DNA of 64,000 bases from Arthrobacter sp. ov407. GTDB lineage: Bacteria > Actinomycetota > Actinomycetes > Actinomycetales > Micrococcaceae. Below, piece after piece: positions 45,276 to 52,620 of the stretch. The notes under the pieces are model-generated. The model searched no databases. It was not told where the DNA came from and saw only the letters and a program-made list of their open reading frames with translations. The position numbers were made by a program, and so were the translations under genes. The stretch lies in NCBI RefSeq assembly GCF_900102895.1, contig NZ_FNGD01000001.1:124001-188000 (forward strand). The letters are read 5' to 3'. Position 1 is the first letter of the stretch; every line of letters starts with the position of its first letter.

Positions 45276-45344
45276 ATGAAGACAAAGGAACGGTTCCCCG
45301 GCCTCCCCCGCAGGGACTTCCAGGGGCGATGTCGCCGGCGCTGA
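45276..45344 (+). CDS. Predicted leaderless 22-codon leader ORF of the ABC operon
   Basis: Starts MKTKERFPGL and ends GRCRRR followed by TGA; strongly basic, with one Cys at position 19. It begins exactly where the shared promoter places the transcription start, as the true start codons of sirA and cysG do in blocks A and B. Mycobacteria have leaderless Cys-rich leader peptides that attenuate sulfur genes; this one has only one Cys, so a Cys-sensing role is speculative. The stop is 48 nt before the substrate-binding protein ATG. Confidence 0.45.
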   Translation: MKTKERFPGLPRRDFQGRCRRR

Positions 45345-45392
45345 CCATCCCGCCCGGCCCTTTCGCACGCACCCGAGAACAGGACTTCACCC

Positions 45393-46571
45393 ATGTCACG
45401 CACCCCCGAAAACCCCGAGCCCGGCACGCAGCCCGGTACCACCCGGATCGTCGCTGGCGAGACCGGCAAACCCAAACGCAGGCGCACCCTGGAGATCGCC
45501 CTCGTCGCAGGGCTGGTGCTCCTGATCGGCGCCGGCGCAGCCGTGGCCTCCTCGCTGTCCCGCAGCCCGGAAACCGCCCCGGCGGCGGCCGCGGCGGACA
45601 CCGGCCCGGCCACCGAGCTCAGGCTCGGCTACTTTGGCAACATCACCCACGGCCCGGCCCTGGTGGGTGTCAACAAGGGGTTCGTCGCCAAGGAACTCGG
45701 CCAGACCAAGCTCAGCACACAGGTCTTCAACGCCGGCCCAGCCGCGATCGAGGCCCTCAACGCCGGCGCCATTGACGCCACCTACATCGGCCCCAACCCG
45801 GCCATCAACTCCTATGTCAAGAGCCACGGCGAGTCGATCAGCATCATCGCCGGCGCCACGGCTGGCGGAGCGCAGCTGGTGGTCAAGCCCGGCATCAACT
45901 CGGCGGCCGACCTCAAGGGCAAGACGCTCGCGTCGCCTCAGCTCGGCGGCACCCAGGACGTGGCGCTCCGGGCCTGGCTCGGCAAGCAGGGGTTCAAGAC
46001 CTCCACGGACGGCAGCGGCGACGTCGCGATCAACCCGACCGAGAACGCCCAGACCCTGAAGCTGTTCCAGGACGGCAAGCTCGACGGCGCGTGGCTGCCG
46101 GAGCCCTGGGCCTCCCGCCTGGTGCTCCAGGCCGGCGCGAAGGTCCTGGTCGACGAGAAGGACCTGTGGAAGAAGGGCGAGTTCGTCACCACCATCCTGA
46201 TCGTCAACAAGAAGTTCGCGGCCGAGCACCCCGCCACCGTAAAGGCGCTCCTCAAGGGCCATGTTGAATCCGTGGCCTGGCTCAACGCGGCGTCCGCCGC
46301 CGAGAAGGCCACCGTCCTCAATGCCGGACTCAAGGCAGCCGCCGGCAAGGCGTTGCCGGCCGACGTGATCGACCGGTCCCTGAAGAACATTGTCTTCACC
46401 ACCGACCCGCTAGCCGGGACGTACAAGAAACTGCTCCAGGACGGCGTCGACGCCGGCACCACCAAGCAGGCCGACATCAACGGCATCTTCGACCTCACAG
46501 CCCTCAACAGTGTCCTGGGGGAGAGTGCGGCCGGCAAGAAGATCTCCGCCGAAGGGCTTGGCAGGGACTAG
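45393..46571 (+). CDS. sulfonate/nitrate/taurine-type ABC transporter substrate-binding protein
   Basis: SsuA/TauA/NrtA-family binding protein, 392 residues. An N-terminal TM segment (about 34-54, IALVAGLVLLIGAGAAVA) follows a basic PKRRR; there is no lipobox Cys, so it is anchored by the helix or cleaved. LRLGYFGNITHGPALVGVNKGF, NAGAIDATYIGPNPAINSYV and GKTLASPQLGGTQDVALRAWL are family motifs. Location in the sulfur island suggests alkanesulfonate or another organosulfur ligand; no SsuD or TauD is adjacent. AGGAC precedes ATG 45393. Confidence 0.88.
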   Translation: MSRTPENPEPGTQPGTTRIVAGETGKPKRRRTLEIALVAGLVLLIGAGAAVASSLSRSPETAPAAAAADTGPATELRLGYFGNITHGPALVGVNKGFVAKELGQTKLSTQVFNAGPAAIEALNAGAIDATYIGPNPAINSYVKSHGESISIIAGATAGGAQLVVKPGINSAADLKGKTLASPQLGGTQDVALRAWLGKQGFKTSTDGSGDVAINPTENAQTLKLFQDGKLDGAWLPEPWASRLVLQAGAKVLVDEKDLWKKGEFVTTILIVNKKFAAEHPATVKALLKGHVESVAWLNAASAAEKATVLNAGLKAAAGKALPADVIDRSLKNIVFTTDPLAGTYKKLLQDGVDAGTTKQADINGIFDLTALNSVLGESAAGKKISAEGLGRD

Positions 46572-46615
46572 CTCCTTGGCTTCCAGCCATCCGCCACAAC
46601 AGTAAGGACCAGACC

Positions 46616-47341
46616 ATGCCAGTCGTACTGGAAAACCTGGGCAAGCGCTTCGGCGACGGCGCCCCGGTACTGGACGACGTCAACGCCACCATCGAGCAGG
46701 GCGAGTTCGTCGCCCTGCTCGGTGCGTCCGGCTGCGGCAAGTCCACCCTGCTCAACATCATGGCGGGACTGGACGCCCCGACGTCGGGCGCCCTTGAAGT
46801 GCCCAGCGACGGCGCCGCCTTCATGTTCCAGGACGCGGCACTGTTTCCTTGGCTGACCGCGCGGGAGAACATCGAGCTGGCCCTAAAGCTGCGCGGTGTC
46901 GGGAAAGCCGACCGAAGGGTCCGGGCGGGGGAGTTGCTGGAGCTGGTGCACCTGGGCGAGGCGGGGGACAAACGGCCCCACGAACTCTCCGGCGGGATGC
47001 GCCAGCGTGTGTCCTTGGCCCGGTCGCTGGCCCAGGACCGGCAGCTGCTCCTCATGGACGAGCCGTTCGCGGCCCTGGACGCGATCACGCGGGACCTGCT
47101 CCATGACGAGCTCGAACGTATCTGGAAGGAAACCGGCCGGACCATCGTCTTCGTCACCCACAACGTCCGCGAGGCCGTCCGGCTTGGCCAACGGGTGCTG
47201 TTGCTCTCCTCCCGGCCCGGCCGCGTGGTGCGGGAATGGCACGTCAGCGAAGAACACCGCACCGACGCCGGATTGGCCGGCCAGCTCACCGGCGAAATCA
47301 CCGCCCGGCTACGCGAGGAGATCCGCCGCCATGCCAAGTAA
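46616..47341 (+). CDS. sulfonate-type ABC transporter ATPase
   Basis: SsuB/TauB-family ATPase of 241 residues. Walker A LLGASGCGKSTLLNI, Q-loop FMFQDAALFPWLT, signature ELSGGMRQRVSLARSL, Walker B LLLMDEPFAALD and VFVTHNVREAVRLGQR match the family. The SD AAGGACC precedes ATG 46616. The permease overlaps its end by 11 nt. It energises import by the flanking permease and binding protein. Confidence 0.93.
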   Translation: MPVVLENLGKRFGDGAPVLDDVNATIEQGEFVALLGASGCGKSTLLNIMAGLDAPTSGALEVPSDGAAFMFQDAALFPWLTARENIELALKLRGVGKADRRVRAGELLELVHLGEAGDKRPHELSGGMRQRVSLARSLAQDRQLLLMDEPFAALDAITRDLLHDELERIWKETGRTIVFVTHNVREAVRLGQRVLLLSSRPGRVVREWHVSEEHRTDAGLAGQLTGEITARLREEIRRHAK

Positions 47342-48269
47342 CCAACTTCCCGTGGCGGAAGCCCCGGCCGAGACCCGCAAGGTCACCGCGGCGCTGACCC
47401 GTTCCTCCACCGGCAAGGAAGACCTGCGCGAGCTCGAGGCGGGCCTCGATTCCCTGCAGTCCGACTCCATCCGCAAGGTCCGCATCGACTGGAGCCGGAT
47501 CCTGCTGCCGGTGGCTGCGCTCGCGGTGCTGGTCATCCTCTGGCAGTTGTACGTGTCCCTTGGCTTCAAGCGGCGCGACATCGTGCCCGGCCCGCTGGAT
47601 GTCATCGGCCAGATCGGAACCCTGTGGGGCGAGGGCACGCTGCAGGAGGCTGTCTGGACCTCGCTGCAGCGCGGCGTCGTGGGCTTCCTGATCAGTGTGG
47701 TCATCGCGACTCCGGTGGGGCTCCTCCTGGCCCAGGTGACACCGTTGCGCCGGGCCTTCGGTCCACTGATTTCCGGGCTGCAGGTCCTGCCGTCCGTGGC
47801 CTGGGTGCCGGCAGCCATCCTCTGGTTCGGCCTCACCGACGCCACGGTGTATTTCGTCGTCTTCATGGGAGCAATTCCCTCGATTATCAACGGCCTGATC
47901 TCTGGTGTGGACCAGATTCCCCCGCAGTACCGCAGCGTCGGAAAGGTCCTGGGTGCGTCCCGGCTTCAGCTGGCCCTGCAGATCATCCTGCCGGCGGCCC
48001 TGCCCGGGTACCTCGGCGGCCTCAAGCAGGGGTGGGCGTTCTCGTGGCGCTCGCTGATGGCAGCGGAAATCATCGCCGTGGGCGGCACGATCGGCTTTGG
48101 GCTCGGCTCCATGCTGAATCAGGGCCGTGACCTGTCCGACATGACCATCGCGATGTCCGCCATCCTGCTGATCCTCGCCGTCGGCATCCTGATCGAACTG
48201 CTCGTCTTCGCCCCGATCGAAAAGCGGCTGCTCCGCCGTCGGGGCCTCCTCTCCGGCAGCACCCGCTAG
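47331..48269 (+). CDS. sulfonate-type ABC transporter permease
   Basis: SsuC/TauC-family permease, 312 residues: about 55 polar N-terminal residues, then six TM helices. The coupling loop is YRSVGKVLGASRLQLALQIILPAALPGYLGG (given in part), preceded by WVPAAILWFGLTDATVYFVVF. ATG 47331 lies within the ATPase end; a long frame upstream is the shadow of that gene. A strong hairpin follows at 48311-48351. Confidence 0.92.
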   Translation: MPSNQLPVAEAPAETRKVTAALTRSSTGKEDLRELEAGLDSLQSDSIRKVRIDWSRILLPVAALAVLVILWQLYVSLGFKRRDIVPGPLDVIGQIGTLWGEGTLQEAVWTSLQRGVVGFLISVVIATPVGLLLAQVTPLRRAFGPLISGLQVLPSVAWVPAAILWFGLTDATVYFVVFMGAIPSIINGLISGVDQIPPQYRSVGKVLGASRLQLALQIILPAALPGYLGGLKQGWAFSWRSLMAAEIIAVGGTIGFGLGSMLNQGRDLSDMTIAMSAILLILAVGILIELLVFAPIEKRLLRRRGLLSGSTR

Positions 48270-48310
48270 GTCCCCATCGCCCCAAGCAACGCGGGGTCGG
48301 CGTCAGACAG

Positions 48311-48351
48311 CAGCAGGGCCCGACGGCGGGAATCGCCGTCGGGCCCTGCTG
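48311..48351. terminator. 18-bp hairpin between convergent genes
   Basis: CAGCAGGGCCCGACGGCG (48311-48328) and its exact complement (48334-48351) with loop GGAAT. The core GCCCGACGGC/GCCGTCGGGC recurs in the hairpin at 50605-50631, on the other side of the secreted-protein gene. Confidence 0.8.
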
Positions 48352-48367
48352 TCGTGCTCGTGAGGTA

Positions 48368-50497
48368 CTAGCGGCGCGTCAAGGTGCCGCAGTCGCTGAC
48401 TTCGAAGGCCCTTGTTCCGGCCGGGATTGTGACGATGGTCCAGGCCGCGCCGAAGTAGTTGTCAATGATGTCGTCCAATGCACCCCGGAAACCGCTGAGC
48501 GTGGCCCAGTAGCAGGAGTCTCCGGCGCTGTATCCGTAGTACGTTCCGGGCAGGATGTCGATGCCGACTCGGTATGTGCCATCGGTCGTGATCCGAGTGG
48601 ACTTGGCCCCGGTGGAAGGGACGGTGGTCCACGAGCCGCAGCCGTCGGACTTGAACCCGACGTCTCCCGGGAGGATCTGGGCGTATGTCCGGGCCGTTCC
48701 AAAGTAGTTGGCATTGATCTGACTCAGGCTGCCGGAGAATCCACTGACAGCCTCCCAGTAGCATCCGCTGCCGGTCCCCGTTGCCTTGTACAGCCCCGGC
48801 TTGATCTGGGTTCCGACCCGATACGTGCCGTCACCACGAAGGACCGTCACCGGCCAAACAGGCACTTTCAGGGCCGGGCTCATGGTGACCCGGGTGTCCG
48901 AGTAGATCCGGCTGGCAGACACACGGACCGTGATGGAGCGGCCGTTGTCCGCGGCATTGAGACGGTAGGTGCGGTAGCGGGCGCCGGAGATCGCGGCGCC
49001 GTTGCGGTACCACTGGTAGGCGTAGGCCGACGGTGCCGGCGCGTAGGTGCCGACGTTGGCCGTCAGGATCGAGCCCCGAGACGTTGCCCCGGTGACCCTG
49101 GGGGCTGACTTCAACGTGATTACTGCCTTGCCCACGGAGATTGCCCGAGTGGTGGCCGAGCGGGTCGTGTATCCGGCCTTGGAGACTGTGACCCTTACGT
49201 TCACCCGGGCGCCGATGTAGCCGCTGTTAAGGTACAGGGCGGAACCGGTCCCGCCCCTGACAGCGACTCCGTTCCGGTACCACTGGTACCGGATGGTTGA
49301 ACCGGCAGTCCACCCCTGAGAAACCTTCACCGTTTGTCCGTAGCGGTGGGTTCCGACTACCGTCAGCGACCTGGTGGCCACGATGGTCCCGGCAGCAATC
49401 GAGCGGGCAGCCGAGTAGCGGTCCAGCGTTGTGTAGCCGGACTTGGATGCACGCACCCTCACCTTGAGCGTCTTCCGGTAGTCGAGTGCAGTGGTGGTGT
49501 AGGCGCGGCTGACTGCGCCAACGATGGCTGCCGTTCCGCGGTACCACTGGTAGGACAGCGTGGCACCGGTCGGCGCCCACGTGCCCGCATTGGCGGTCTG
49601 CAGCTGGCCCACCTTGGCGACACCGCTGACCGTCGGTACCGGCGCCGACGCGAAGCTTCCCTTCCCACCGGTGACTTGAGCAGAAGTCAACATCACTGAG
49701 GTGAATCCCGGCGCGGAGAGCGTCACCTTGGCCCAGAGCTTCTGGGCGTCATCGGCGGCAGTCACCGTGTAGCTCGGCCCGGTCGCACCAGTGATGGAAC
49801 CAGCTCCGCGGTACCACTGGTAGCCGATTGCGGCACCCTGGACCGGAGTGTTGCTCCACGTCGGTACGCTGAGCGACAACGTCTGCCCGACGACGGGTTT
49901 CCCAGCTACGGCGTTGCTCCAGCTGACCGCCACGAAGGTTCCCGGACGAACCGTTACCGGCGAGGCGGCCAGCTGGGTGCCGGGCCCCTGGGCCTCCAGC
50001 GACGCCAGCACCGTTAGCTGGACCGTCTTGCCTGTCATGGACGGATCAATGCGAAGCACGTCAGCGTCGCCAACCGCGTGGTCGGCCGCTTGAACTGTGA
50101 CACCGTCGACGATCCAGCTGTACTTGATCCAGCCGGCGCCGTTCCACTGGCCGCCCGTCGAGGTGAGAGTGCCACCTACAACAGGGTCACCCTCAATAAC
50201 CGGCGGGCTGACGTTTTCCGGAGCGGCGGGCGTTACTTCCACCGGCGGTGCTTCGGTAGGCGGGTCGACTGGTGCCGGTGCTTCGGTAGGCGGGTCGACC
50301 GGTGCCGGTACCTCGGTGGCCGGGCCCACAGGTGCAGGTGCCGGCTGTTCGGCGATAGTGTCTGTTTCCATCGGCAGCGCCTGTGCTGCCGGAGCCATCA
50401 GAAGACCGGCGAGCAGTGCGATGCTCCCGGCTGTGGCTACTGCCCTGGTCATACGGCCAGGGCGCGCCCGAGTACGGACGTTTTCGTGCAGAGACAA
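48368..50497 (-). CDS. Large secreted Ig-like repeat protein with duplicated C-terminal domain
   Basis: About 709 residues. A Sec signal peptide (VATAGSIALLAGLLMAPAAQA, cleavage after AQA) is followed by a Pro-rich stalk with repeats of PTEAPAPVDP, then five Ig-like repeats of about 90 residues, four of them marked by YQWYR and ending in a V.V..SK.GYT strand. The C-terminus has two copies of a 65-70 residue domain: GTYRVG.DI.PG.Y, CYW..LSGF.G, NYFG.A, and a final CG; each holds a Cys pair. No sortase motif or TM anchor is visible, so it is released or wall-bound. Start TTG 50497 with GGAAGGGG upstream is favoured; no ATG precedes the signal peptide at good spacing. Ligand unknown. Confidence 0.82.
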   Translation of the reverse strand: MSLHENVRTRARPGRMTRAVATAGSIALLAGLLMAPAAQALPMETDTIAEQPAPAPVGPATEVPAPVDPPTEAPAPVDPPTEAPPVEVTPAAPENVSPPVIEGDPVVGGTLTSTGGQWNGAGWIKYSWIVDGVTVQAADHAVGDADVLRIDPSMTGKTVQLTVLASLEAQGPGTQLAASPVTVRPGTFVAVSWSNAVAGKPVVGQTLSLSVPTWSNTPVQGAAIGYQWYRGAGSITGATGPSYTVTAADDAQKLWAKVTLSAPGFTSVMLTSAQVTGGKGSFASAPVPTVSGVAKVGQLQTANAGTWAPTGATLSYQWYRGTAAIVGAVSRAYTTTALDYRKTLKVRVRASKSGYTTLDRYSAARSIAAGTIVATRSLTVVGTHRYGQTVKVSQGWTAGSTIRYQWYRNGVAVRGGTGSALYLNSGYIGARVNVRVTVSKAGYTTRSATTRAISVGKAVITLKSAPRVTGATSRGSILTANVGTYAPAPSAYAYQWYRNGAAISGARYRTYRLNAADNGRSITVRVSASRIYSDTRVTMSPALKVPVWPVTVLRGDGTYRVGTQIKPGLYKATGTGSGCYWEAVSGFSGSLSQINANYFGTARTYAQILPGDVGFKSDGCGSWTTVPSTGAKSTRITTDGTYRVGIDILPGTYYGYSAGDSCYWATLSGFRGALDDIIDNYFGAAWTIVTIPAGTRAFEVSDCGTLTRR

Positions 50498-50570
50498 CGA
50501 AGTCCCCTTCCCCCATGTTGAGACTGACCGGAGAGCCCGGCCGGAGTAAATTGTATGGCTTATCACACCC

Positions 50571-50581
50571 GGTAAGTGTGC
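50571..50581 (+). promoter_or_regulatory. GGTAAGTGTGC word upstream of the secreted-protein gene
   Basis: Same 11-mer as at 15765-15774 (ten of eleven bases plus G at 15764) and 56254-56264. Here it is in the divergent gap, just upstream of the probable minus-strand promoter (TACAAT on the minus strand at 50553-50558). Confidence 0.35.
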
Positions 50582-50604
50582 GGGGTCTTGCCGGAACACA
50601 AAAT

Positions 50605-50634
50605 GCCCGACGGCGATGCTGGCCGTCGGGCTTT
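50605..50634 (+). terminator. Hairpin with T-tail in the divergent gap
   Basis: GCCCGACGGC (50605-50614) and GCCGTCGGGC (50622-50631), loop of 7, followed by TTTCT. It insulates the promoter of the downstream monooxygenase-fold gene. Its stem core equals that of 48311-48351. Confidence 0.65.
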
Positions 50635-50655
50635 CTACTGTTCGCTGGCGGCCCC

Positions 50656-50684
50656 TTGTTCCGCCGAAACCGCGTGCCTAGACT
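50656..50684 (+). promoter_or_regulatory. Sigma-A-type promoter of the ABM gene
   Basis: TTGTTC (50656-50661), a 17-bp spacer, and TAGACT (50679-50684). A leader of about 45 nt with AGGAGGT leads to GTG 50736. Confidence 0.6.
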
Positions 50685-50735
50685 CACCACAAGGCCGGCG
50701 TTCGGCCCCATCCCACAACTGTTCAGGAGGTAGCC

Positions 50736-51032
50736 GTGGCACCGAAATTTGGCTTGCTGGCTCTGGTCGAGGCCAAGCCGGGGAAGGAACAGGAAGTTTG
50801 GGACTTCCTCAACGGAGGCCGCGAGATAGTGCTCACCGAGCCGGGCACGAGGACCTGGTACGCGTTCCGGGTCAACGAGAACACCTTCGGCATTTTCGAC
50901 ACTTTTGACACCGAGGAGGACCGGCAGGCCCACCTCAACGGGGCCATTCCAGCCGCCCTCGGCCAACACGGTCCGTCCCTGCTCGCCAAGGATCCGGACA
51001 TCCGGCCGATCGAACTCATCGCCGTGAAGTAG
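50736..51032 (+). CDS. antibiotic biosynthesis monooxygenase (ABM)-fold protein
   Basis: A 98-residue ferredoxin-like-fold protein: FGLLALVEAKPGKEQEVWDFLNGG, TRTWYAFRVNENTFGIFDTF and DRQAHLNG fit the dimeric alpha-beta barrel ABM family, which includes heme-degrading and quinol monooxygenases and many proteins without known activity. Start GTG 50736 with AGGAGGT 5 nt before it. It has its own promoter, between two sulfur-linked units, but no sulfur role is evident. Confidence 0.82.
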   Translation: MAPKFGLLALVEAKPGKEQEVWDFLNGGREIVLTEPGTRTWYAFRVNENTFGIFDTFDTEEDRQAHLNGAIPAALGQHGPSLLAKDPDIRPIELIAVK

Positions 51033-51057
51033 GCCGAGACCTGTGCTCCCTGCGGGG

Positions 51058-51129
51058 CGGGGGCACATTGACACGGACGCGCCGTCATTCTGGCCCGAGA
51101 TAACTGTTCCAGGCGTCAAAGTGCCCCCG
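51058..51129. repeat. Intergenic inverted repeat with GGGGGCACTTTG-type arms, copy 2
   Basis: CGGGGGCACATTGACACG (51058-51075) pairs, with two mismatches or gaps, with CGTCAAAGTGCCCCCG (51114-51129). Related to 19201-19272. It follows the ABM gene and may terminate it. Confidence 0.5.
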
Positions 51130-51167
51130 GACCGCTCCCAGCCTGCGCACATATGCCCGCCAATTAT

Positions 51168-51245
51168 GTGACGCGGCATTACCTTGCGTGAACGGGTGTT
51201 TCCGCACCGTTGTTCCGCCATGTGACGCCGCCCTATCGTCGATGC
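51168..51245 (+). promoter_or_regulatory. Sulfur-regulon promoter block B (siroheme synthase gene)
   Basis: GTGACG (51168), GTGAA (51188), GTTTCCG (51198), -35 TTGTTC (51210-51215), 18-bp spacer, -10 TATCGT (51234-51239), CGATGC, ATG 51246. It aligns without gaps with blocks at 40090 and 45198. Confidence 0.75.
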
Positions 51246-52532
51246 ATGGCAATTCAGGACATTTACCCCACGGCGCTGCGCCTCCTCGGCCGTCCCGTGC
51301 TGGTGGTTGGCGGCGGGCCCGTGGCCGCGCGGCGCGCCAAGGGACTGCTCGACGCCGGAGCCCGCGTCACCGTCGTCGCCCCCGCCGCCTGCCCGGCGCT
51401 GTCCGACCTCGCCGACGCCGGCCTCCTCACCTGGGAGCCGCGCACCTACCGCGCGTCCGACGTGGACGCCGTCTGGTTCGTCCAGACCGCCACAGGCGAC
51501 GCCGCCGTGGATGCCCAGGTGGCCGCCGACGCCGAGGCGCAGCGCATCTGGTGCGTCAACGCCTCCGACCACGAAGCTTCCGCCGCCTGGACGCCCGCCG
51601 TCGCGGTGGTGGACGACGTCAAGATTGCCGTCAACGCCGGGGGAGACCCGCGCCGTGCCATGGCCCTGCGGGACGCCGTCGCCACCGCCCTGGAAACCGG
51701 AGACCTGCCGCTGCGCCGGCACCGTGGTTCCGGCACAGGTGCAGCCACGGGCTCGGTGGCCCTCGTGGGCGGCGGACCGGGCGACACCGGACTTATCACC
51801 GTCCGCGGCCGCCGGCTCCTGGGCCAGGCCGACGTCGTGGTGGCGGACCGGCTCGGCCCGCGTGAACTCCTGGCCGAGTTGGCCCCCGACGTCCGCGTGA
51901 TCGAGGTCGGCAAGACCCCCGGCCACCATCCGGTGCCGCAGTCCGAGATCAACCGGATCCTGGTCGACGAGGCCCTGCAGGGCCACCGCGTGGTCCGGCT
52001 CAAGGGCGGCGACCCGTACGTCCTGGGCCGCGGCGGCGAGGAAGCCGAATTCTGCCGGCAGCACGGCGTCGAGGTCGAAGTGGTTCCCGGCGTCACCTCG
52101 GCCATTTCCGTCCCGGCCGCCGCCGGCATCCCGGTCACACATCGCGGGCTCGCCAAGGGCTTCAGCGTGGTCACCGGCCACGAGGAACTCTCCGAAGTCC
52201 CCGCCCGTGCCGACCACACTGTGATCCTGCTCATGGGCGTGGGCCAGCTGCGCGATTCCGCAGCCTCCCTGGCCCGCGCCGGTTTGCCTCAGGGGACGCC
52301 TGTTGGCATCGTAGAGAATGGATACCTGCCGAACCAGCGGGTGACCATCGGAACTCTCGGGACCATTGCGGACCAGGCGGAGGCCGTCGGCGTCGCGAAC
52401 CCCGCCGTGATCGTGATCGGCGACGTGGTCCGCGTCAGCCCGTTCGCGCCGTCGCACTTCAAGACCGCGGACTACAGCACCACCGCCCCGAACGCTCCCC
52501 GTACCACCAAGACCCGTGTACTGACCCCCTAA
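51246..52532 (+). CDS. siroheme synthase: precorrin-2 dehydrogenase / uroporphyrinogen-III C-methyltransferase fusion
   Basis: Makes sirohydrochlorin from uroporphyrinogen III for the siroheme of SirA. The 428 residues have an N-terminal NAD-binding dehydrogenase domain (VLVVGGGPVAARRAKGLLDAG; about 1-155) and a C-terminal SUMT domain (VALVGGGPGDTGLITVRG, VVRLKGGDPYVLGRGGEEAEF, VVPGVTSAISVPAAAGIPVTHR). The middle chelatase dimerisation domain of enterobacterial CysG is reduced, which fits a separate chelatase at 39290. The start is the leaderless ATG 51246; an in-frame ATG 12 codons upstream overlaps the -35/-10 and is rejected. Confidence 0.93.
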   Translation: MAIQDIYPTALRLLGRPVLVVGGGPVAARRAKGLLDAGARVTVVAPAACPALSDLADAGLLTWEPRTYRASDVDAVWFVQTATGDAAVDAQVAADAEAQRIWCVNASDHEASAAWTPAVAVVDDVKIAVNAGGDPRRAMALRDAVATALETGDLPLRRHRGSGTGAATGSVALVGGGPGDTGLITVRGRRLLGQADVVVADRLGPRELLAELAPDVRVIEVGKTPGHHPVPQSEINRILVDEALQGHRVVRLKGGDPYVLGRGGEEAEFCRQHGVEVEVVPGVTSAISVPAAAGIPVTHRGLAKGFSVVTGHEELSEVPARADHTVILLMGVGQLRDSAASLARAGLPQGTPVGIVENGYLPNQRVTIGTLGTIADQAEAVGVANPAVIVIGDVVRVSPFAPSHFKTADYSTTAPNAPRTTKTRVLTP

Positions 52533-52542
52533 CACCCGTCGA

Positions 52543-52592
52543 TTGCTCCACAACTGCCGTTATCAAGCCTCAAAAGGGCGTTTGTGGAGCAA
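52543..52592. terminator. Hairpin after the siroheme synthase gene
   Basis: TTGCTCCACAA (52543-52553) pairs with TTGTGGAGCAA (52582-52592); partial pairing continues inward (CTGCC/GGGCG). No T-run follows, so terminator function is tentative. Confidence 0.5.
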
Positions 52593-52620
52593 CGGATGCA
52601 GAAGAAAAAGGAACACAGCC

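Noticed and set aside
45272..45775. 167-codon plus-strand frame beginning with ATG 45272
   Set aside because: Overlaps the binding-protein gene in another frame and becomes Arg/Pro/Gly-rich. ATG 45276, not 45272, is at the conserved distance from the -10.
50193..52553. 786-codon minus-strand frame across the ABM and siroheme genes
   Set aside because: Antisense shadow, no recognisable domain.
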